From NCBI GenBank assembly GCA_910584215.1, contig CAJTYI010000025.1, positions 1 to 35,765 of the forward strand: a stretch of 35,765 bases of DNA, written 5' to 3'. The notes under the pieces are model-generated. The model was not told the DNA's origin. It saw only the letters and a program-made list of their open reading frames with translations, and did no database searches. Shown here one piece after another: positions 30,600-35,765 of this stretch. This DNA comes from an uncultured Roseburia sp. (GTDB lineage Bacteria > Bacillota > Clostridia > Lachnospirales > Lachnospiraceae). Every line of letters starts with the position of its first letter. The stretch's first letter is position 1. The position numbers and the translations under genes were made by a program.

Positions 30600-33500
30600 T
30601 CACCGGATGGGAATCACCTCGCCCAGCCGGAACGAATAGAGCAATCTCTCTTTCACCGCAAGCTTCGGCCTTCCCTCCTTACCAAAAATGCGCTCCAGCG
30701 CCTCACCGTACAAGCGCAGCTGCGCCTCATAGCGGTCAATCAGCTGCGCGGCGCTCTCCACCCGGTCTGTCTTATAGTCAAGGACCACCAGTCCGTCCTC
30801 CTCCTCCCAAAAAACATCAATAATTCCCTGTATCAATGTAAGATCGGCAGAAGTCTGTTCTGTCTCCTCCACACCGGCAAAGCCAAATGTTTCCAGTTCA
30901 TCGGCCGTAAATCCCATGATAAAAGGCTTTTCACGGTGCAAAAGGCCCGCGCGCTCTGCCTTTTTCATCCGCTCTCCCAACTCTGAGCGCACAATTTTTT
31001 CTACCGCAGAAACATTTACCAGCGCGCACATCTCTTCCGTGAGCAGACCATGCGCAACCTGCCATTCGATCTGTTCTGCGGCAGGCTGTTCCCCGGCAAA
31101 ATGATAACACTCCATCACGCGGTGCATCGCAGTACCCCGCAGCGCCCCCTGATTGAGAAACGTCTGCTCCTCTTCCATGGTGCGGGCAAAAGCGGGCACA
31201 TACGGAATCATCTCCTCTTTTAAAAACAGCGGCAGGGCATCTTCTTCCTCGTCCAAAAGCTTCTCGCGCATGACGCGGTGCTTTAATTCAGAGACCGAAT
31301 ATTTGTTTGCCCTTCCAATCTCGGATGCATAAGGGTACGAAAAAGCAAAACGCTCGTCAAACCAGGCCTGCTCCTCCCCGGACACAGACAGGATGATGTT
31401 TTGACATTCCTCTTTGGAGCACGCAGTCTCTACCTGTTTGGCGACCTCCTCCGTCACCAGCTCTGCGGCGCTCACGAAACGAACCGGGTATTTCCCGCTC
31501 TCTTTTTGCAGCGCGGGCAGCAGCCAGTCTAAATACCCCGCGGCGCTCTCGCGCTCTAGATAAGAGAGCTCTCCTTGGATAGAAGATGATGTAAGTTCCT
31601 CCCTCGCTCCCTTTCTATTTCCAGTCAAAATCAGCTTTTCTTTGGCACGGGTGAACGCCACATAGAGAATACGAAGCTCTTCCCCCAGATTTTCCAAGTC
31701 GATCTGTTTTGCAATCGCCTTTTTAAGGATTGTGGGTGAAAGCAGACGCCTTTTTCCGTCTATACAGTCAAGTCCCATGCCAAGCTCGGGATGAAGCACC
31801 ATGCGGCTTCTTACATCCTGTTTATTAAACTGTTTGCCCAGGCAGGAGACGAATACGACCGGAAATTCCAGCCCCTTGCTTTTATGGATGCTCATAATGC
31901 GCACCACATTCTCGTTCTCACCGACCATATCGGCCTCGCCGAAATCTACCTCATAGCGCCGCAGCTGATCAATATAGCGCACAAAATGAAACAGCCCCTT
32001 ATAGCTGGTGGCCTCATAGGCGATCGCCCGCTCCACAAGCATCAAAAGATTGGCCCGTCTGCGTTCCCCGGCCGGCATCGCAGCCGCATAGTTGCCGTAT
32101 CCCGTTTCCTTAAGCAAAAGCTCGATCAACAGATGTATCGGGGTATCAGGCACCATTTTACGCCATCGCGCAAGCGACGCATCAAATTGGCACAACTTGT
32201 CCTCATAAGTTTCCCACTGCTCGTTCGACCGTGGCTTTGCGCCGTCATCCCGCTCTGTCGTCTCACGGTGCGCCCGCCGCAGCTCCTTGCATTTTTCCAG
32301 GACGCAAACATGAAACGGCTCATCCGGCAAAAACAGCCGAAGCCTTCCCAGCTCCTCCTCGCTCAGTCCCACGATCGGCGATTTTAGCACGGCCGCCAGC
32401 GGTATATCCTGCCTGGGATTATCGAGTACCCGAAGCAGAGCGAGCACCGTCTGCACCTCCACTGCCGAAAAGTAACCGGTCTGGGAGACAGTGTGGGCTG
32501 GGATGCCGTCACCGTTTAGGACTTTTGCAAAAGCATCCGCCGTGCCGCTTAAGCTGCGCAGTAAGATGACAATATCACTGTAGCGGACCGGCCGCAGCTC
32601 ACCGGTCGCATGATCAGTCACAAGCTGCGAAGTCATCAGTCTTTGTATTCTGGCGGAAATCAACTTCGCTTCCAGATAGCGCTTATCCGTAAACGTTCCG
32701 TCATCCATTAACTCCTCGCCGTCTAGTATCTCCTCGCCATCATCCACCAGCAAAAGCTCCGGCAAAAACATATCACTGGCATCCTCTCCTTCCTCTGTGA
32801 CTTCCCGGTAATCGGCGCCCGCATAGAGAGCGGCTCTCTCATCATAACACACATTGCCGATATCCTTTTTCATGATCTGAAAGAAAATGTCGTTGACAAA
32901 GGATAGTAACTGGGGACGGCTGCGGAAATTTTTGAACAGATCGATGCGCACACAGCCGCTGTCTTTTTCTTGCTCTGCCCGTGGATAGCTGTCATATTTC
33001 TCCATGAAAAGCTCAGGTCTCGCCAGCCGGAAACGGTAGATACTCTGTTTTACGTCGCCCACCATAAAGATATTGTGTAAGCCGCGGCTCTCCTCGGAGA
33101 CGGCGCGAAGTATCGTCTCCTGCACATAATTGCTGTCCTGATACTCGTCGATCATAATTTCCTCAAAGGTATCGCAAAACTCCTCCGCGGCCGGCCGCAC
33201 CTTTCCAGTCTCACCGTCGACTAGTATCTCCAGCGCAAAATGCTCAAGATCTGAAAAATCAACGATGTTCTTGCGCCGCTTTTCCGCCGCAAACGCGTCA
33301 TAAAATTCATTTGTCAGGCGCACCAGCTCCCCTGCGGCCGGCGCCGTCTTCTGCATCATCTCCATCATCTGTTCCGTGGAACAATAAAAATACTGGGCAT
33401 TTATTTTCTTTGCCGCATCTTTCGCCTGGCTGCGCATGGTTTTCGCCAGCTCGAGCTTTTCCTTATCTCCCGCAAAACCGCGGCTTGAGGGAAGCCTTGC

Positions 33501-34334
33501 AAATGTAAACGAGGAAAATGCCGTCTTTAGCTCCGCAAATGTCGTACACTGCACCGCCCGCTGATACTGCCCTGCCTCCTCCTCAAACAGCGTTTCGTAC
33601 ATAGAGGGGCCGTCGTCGGCGCGCGCAAGCGCTAACGCCCGCTGCATCAAATGCTCCATATCCAAGGCCGCAGAGCGGATGCTCTCTATGAGCGGGCCAA
33701 TCCAGGAGACATTCAAAAGCCCGCTCTCCTCCGCAGTCTCATATCCCCTGACACACTCCGCAAGCCATGCTTTCGGCCACGGATAGCTGCGGCAAAATTC
33801 ATAGAGCTGCAAAATCATATCACATAACCCCGCATCACTCCTGCCGCCCGAATAACCCTCGGCAAAGGCGACAAAGACTTCGTCGGCCGCCTCATAATTG
33901 CGCTCTAACACGCGCTCTAATACATCCTGCCGCAAAAGCTTTAACTCTCCCTCATCCCCGATACGAAAATTGGGTTCGAGATCAATCTCGTGAAAATGAT
34001 TGCGAATCACATAGAGGCAAAAACTGTCGATCGTGGTGATCTGGGCGTTGTGCAGCAGTGTTGTCTGCTTTAACAAATGTTCACTGGCCGTCTCGTCTAA
34101 TTTCCTTTCGATGGCAGCCGCTATGCGCTCTCGCATCTCCGCAGCGGCAGCGTTGGTGAACGTGACAATCAGCAGGCGGTCGATATCCACCGGATGTTTC
34201 TCATCACTTATCATCTGTATAATCCGCTCGACCAGCACCGCCGTCTTACCGGACCCTGCCGCAGCTGACACTAAAATGTTCTTTTTGCGCGCATCAATGA
34301 CCTGCTGCTGCTCCTTTGTCCACCTCACTGCCAT
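30600..34334 (-). CDS. addA: ATP-dependent helicase/nuclease subunit A (AddA)
   Basis: The motor and 3'-strand nuclease of AddAB, the Firmicute counterpart of RecBCD, which resects double-strand breaks to start homologous recombination. The 1244-aa protein has UvrD/Rep-type superfamily 1A helicase motifs: Walker A AAAGSGKTAV (K30), TFTNAAAAEMRERI, Walker B MIDEYQDSN, the motif VGDVKQSIYRFR, IHKSKGLEFPVVF and YVAFTRAKEKL. The C-terminal PD-(D/E)xK nuclease has VLDYKTDRV. Length is typical. The ATG lies within the last 41 bp of addB, which is normal for the translationally coupled addBA pair. GAGGAG lies 11 bases before it. Confidence 0.97.
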   Translation of the reverse strand: MAVRWTKEQQQVIDARKKNILVSAAAGSGKTAVLVERIIQMISDEKHPVDIDRLLIVTFTNAAAAEMRERIAAAIERKLDETASEHLLKQTTLLHNAQITTIDSFCLYVIRNHFHEIDLEPNFRIGDEGELKLLRQDVLERVLERNYEAADEVFVAFAEGYSGGRSDAGLCDMILQLYEFCRSYPWPKAWLAECVRGYETAEESGLLNVSWIGPLIESIRSAALDMEHLMQRALALARADDGPSMYETLFEEEAGQYQRAVQCTTFAELKTAFSSFTFARLPSSRGFAGDKEKLELAKTMRSQAKDAAKKINAQYFYCSTEQMMEMMQKTAPAAGELVRLTNEFYDAFAAEKRRKNIVDFSDLEHFALEILVDGETGKVRPAAEEFCDTFEEIMIDEYQDSNYVQETILRAVSEESRGLHNIFMVGDVKQSIYRFRLARPELFMEKYDSYPRAEQEKDSGCVRIDLFKNFRSRPQLLSFVNDIFFQIMKKDIGNVCYDERAALYAGADYREVTEEGEDASDMFLPELLLVDDGEEILDGEELMDDGTFTDKRYLEAKLISARIQRLMTSQLVTDHATGELRPVRYSDIVILLRSLSGTADAFAKVLNGDGIPAHTVSQTGYFSAVEVQTVLALLRVLDNPRQDIPLAAVLKSPIVGLSEEELGRLRLFLPDEPFHVCVLEKCKELRRAHRETTERDDGAKPRSNEQWETYEDKLCQFDASLARWRKMVPDTPIHLLIELLLKETGYGNYAAAMPAGERRRANLLMLVERAIAYEATSYKGLFHFVRYIDQLRRYEVDFGEADMVGENENVVRIMSIHKSKGLEFPVVFVSCLGKQFNKQDVRSRMVLHPELGMGLDCIDGKRRLLSPTILKKAIAKQIDLENLGEELRILYVAFTRAKEKLILTGNRKGAREELTSSSIQGELSYLERESAAGYLDWLLPALQKESGKYPVRFVSAAELVTEEVAKQVETACSKEECQNIILSVSGEEQAWFDERFAFSYPYASEIGRANKYSVSELKHRVMREKLLDEEEDALPLFLKEEMIPYVPAFARTMEEEQTFLNQGALRGTAMHRVMECYHFAGEQPAAEQIEWQVAHGLLTEEMCALVNVSAVEKIVRSELGERMKKAERAGLLHREKPFIMGFTADELETFGFAGVEETEQTSADLTLIQGIIDVFWEEEDGLVVLDYKTDRVESAAQLIDRYEAQLRLYGEALERIFGKEGRPKLAVKERLLYSFRLGEVIPIR

Positions 34335-35765
34335 CCGTCTTTTTTCTCCTCATTGCATCTAATATCTCATCTTCTTTGGCAAAATGTTCTAATCTCCTAA
34401 AATCATACCCCGCGTCTCTCCTGTCAAAACCGCATACCATGTGATAAGGACAGTAATCGCAGCCCGTCTTATCCGCCAGCAAAAACGGATGAACTGAAAC
34501 ATCGCCCGCTAAAATTTTTTGCCCGCTCTCGACCAACACCCCGTTGACATAATCAGAAATCATCTGAAAATCTCCGGTGCTGAGCGTCTTGGATGCGGCT
34601 TTTAAAGAGCCGTCTGTCTTTATCCCCACGGGGATGACGGCGGAATTGCCGCTAAATTCTGCATCCATGGCGCGGTAGATCTGTTCTTCTTCATTGACCA
34701 TTCCGTTTAATTTTAACTTTTCCAAGATCGCCTGCCTGATCTGTTCCTCGGACTCTGCGCCGCTGCCCTCGACCATGGGATTTGTCACATGATAATAAAA
34801 AATGCCCGCGGGCTCTATCTGCTTTCCGGGGAATTTTTTTGCCTCCAGCTCCATGGCAGCATTCAAATAGACAATCAGCTGCAATTGCAGCCCATGATAT
34901 AGATTTAAAAGAGAAAAGCTGGTGTTTCCTGATTTGTAATCGATCACTTTTACATAGACCCGGTCCCCGTCCTCGCAGGTGTCAATGCGGTCAATTCTTC
35001 CCTGCAGCTGCATTTTTTCATCCTCTCCGAGATGGAATCGAATCGCCGAAAGTTCACTGACTCTGGAAAAAGAGATCTCAAATTCACTCGGCACAAATTT
35101 CCCTTTTCTGATCTGCGTAATCAGCGCCCATACCGCCTGCTGCAGCGTGCCCTTCATGCGAAAAAGAAGGAACCGGTTTCTCGCCTCCTCAAATGTCTGC
35201 GCGCGCTCTGCCCCAAGTATCGTCTCCTCCATGCACTCCTCCACCCACTGCCTTTGTATCTGCTCCGGGATGGAAAACCAGGTATACTCTGACTGCCCTA
35301 ACCTGTTTGCAAAACGCTCCAATACTTCATGATAGATATTGCCCATATCCACACTGGCAAAGCCAAAGATCTCCCTGTCTTTTAAGTGCAGGCCGTAATC
35401 CAGATAATGGGCGAAAGCGCACGCCGCGAAGCGCTCCAGCCTTGTGACGCTGTTTTCCAGCACCCGGCCGTAAAGCGCGCGCGCCACCGCGCGGCTTATG
35501 GGCTCGCCTGTGTAAACATCATAGGCCGCCGAAAGCAGCCGCCTTGCCTCTTTTGCATACGCTTCCTTTGAAAAATACCAGCGCCCAAGCGCCGCCCAAG
35601 CGCCGGTATAATCTTTGTTCTGCAAACCTTCAATATAAAACCGCAGCGCGTTTTGGGGCGTCAGCACATCTAAGATGGTCTCCCGCTCCTCTAACTGCTC
35701 TGTCACAAGCGCAGGAAACAGCTTTTGCAGCACGCCGACTAAGTAAGAACAGCGCAGCACCTTGC
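34294..35765 (-). CDS. addB: ATP-dependent nuclease subunit B (AddB), C-terminal part, cut by the window edge
   Basis: The frame runs open to the last base, so only about the last 490 residues are seen of a protein that is normally about 1150 aa. This is the C-terminal nuclease part, which cuts the 5' strand. The PD-(D/E)xK residues are in LQGRIDRID and VKVIDYKSGN. The four cysteines of the structural 4Fe-4S cluster are visible: one in RFAACAFAHYLDYG and three in CDYCPYHMVC near the end. The helicase-like N-terminal part lies outside the window. It overlaps addA by 41 bp. Confidence 0.95.
   Translation of the reverse strand, partial: KVLRCSYLVGVLQKLFPALVTEQLEERETILDVLTPQNALRFYIEGLQNKDYTGAWAALGRWYFSKEAYAKEARRLLSAAYDVYTGEPISRAVARALYGRVLENSVTRLERFAACAFAHYLDYGLHLKDREIFGFASVDMGNIYHEVLERFANRLGQSEYTWFSIPEQIQRQWVEECMEETILGAERAQTFEEARNRFLLFRMKGTLQQAVWALITQIRKGKFVPSEFEISFSRVSELSAIRFHLGEDEKMQLQGRIDRIDTCEDGDRVYVKVIDYKSGNTSFSLLNLYHGLQLQLIVYLNAAMELEAKKFPGKQIEPAGIFYYHVTNPMVEGSGAESEEQIRQAILEKLKLNGMVNEEEQIYRAMDAEFSGNSAVIPVGIKTDGSLKAASKTLSTGDFQMISDYVNGVLVESGQKILAGDVSVHPFLLADKTGCDYCPYHMVCGFDRRDAGYDFRRLEHFAKEDEILDAMRRKKTDGSEVDKGAAAGH

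Overview
The window looks like a chromosomal segment of a spore-forming, anaerobic Firmicute, most likely a Lachnospiraceae-type Clostridium relative. The reasons are a full-length Spo0A, a remnant of the sporulation protease SpoIVB, AddAB, a CIRCE-controlled groESL, an [FeFe]-hydrogenase-like protein, GGAGG-type ribosome binding sites, and housekeeping genes packed almost entirely on the minus strand. Only one convincing protein gene (8139-9038) is on the plus strand. No taxon can be fixed from the sequence alone.

Layout, low to high coordinates; minus-strand transcription runs from high to low. 1-1806: a GHKL (AgrC-like) sensor kinase, then the terminator of asd. 1807-7054: metabolic genes asd, argH, queH, a CgeB-like glycosyltransferase and a small membrane protein. 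7055-9038: deoC, a terminator, tRNA-Thr(CGT) and the lone plus-strand DUF5688-like gene. 9046-11363: glgA and the sporulation master regulator spo0A. 11528-17632: a four-gene signalling operon, FecR-domain protein > CHASE2 adenylate cyclase > GAF/HD-GYP protein > TIM-barrel protein, which ends just upstream of spo0A. 17807-17935: the 3' end of spoIVB only, including the serine of its SGSP motif. 17965-23748: a mobile module with three tandem, translationally coupled large serine recombinases, plus two small genes of mobile-element type. 23933-24472: a secreted protein of unknown function. 24622-26673: groESL with a perfect CIRCE operator. 26830-28799: an alpha/beta hydrolase and a HAD phosphatase. 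28855-28983: a palindrome-rich, MITE-like repeat. 29005-30453: the hydrogenase-like iron-sulphur protein. 30600-35765: addA and the C-terminal part of addB, cut by the window edge.

The main observation is that the recombinase module abuts a severed spoIVB. spoIVB normally lies just upstream of spo0A (recN-spoIVB-spo0A in Bacillus and many Clostridia), so the fragment is where native spoIVB should be. The break falls immediately before the SGSP serine codon, which suggests that a serine-recombinase element used the most conserved part of spoIVB as its attachment site. The 5' part of spoIVB is not seen on the far side of the recombinases within this window, so the locus is not a simple intact intervening element as it stands. 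Deletion, rearrangement or a fragment located elsewhere all remain possible.

The second point of interest is the operon upstream of spo0A. It pairs an envelope-facing FecR protein with a CHASE2-class III cyclase and an HD-GYP protein, so cAMP and cyclic-di-nucleotide signalling genes sit next to the sporulation switch.
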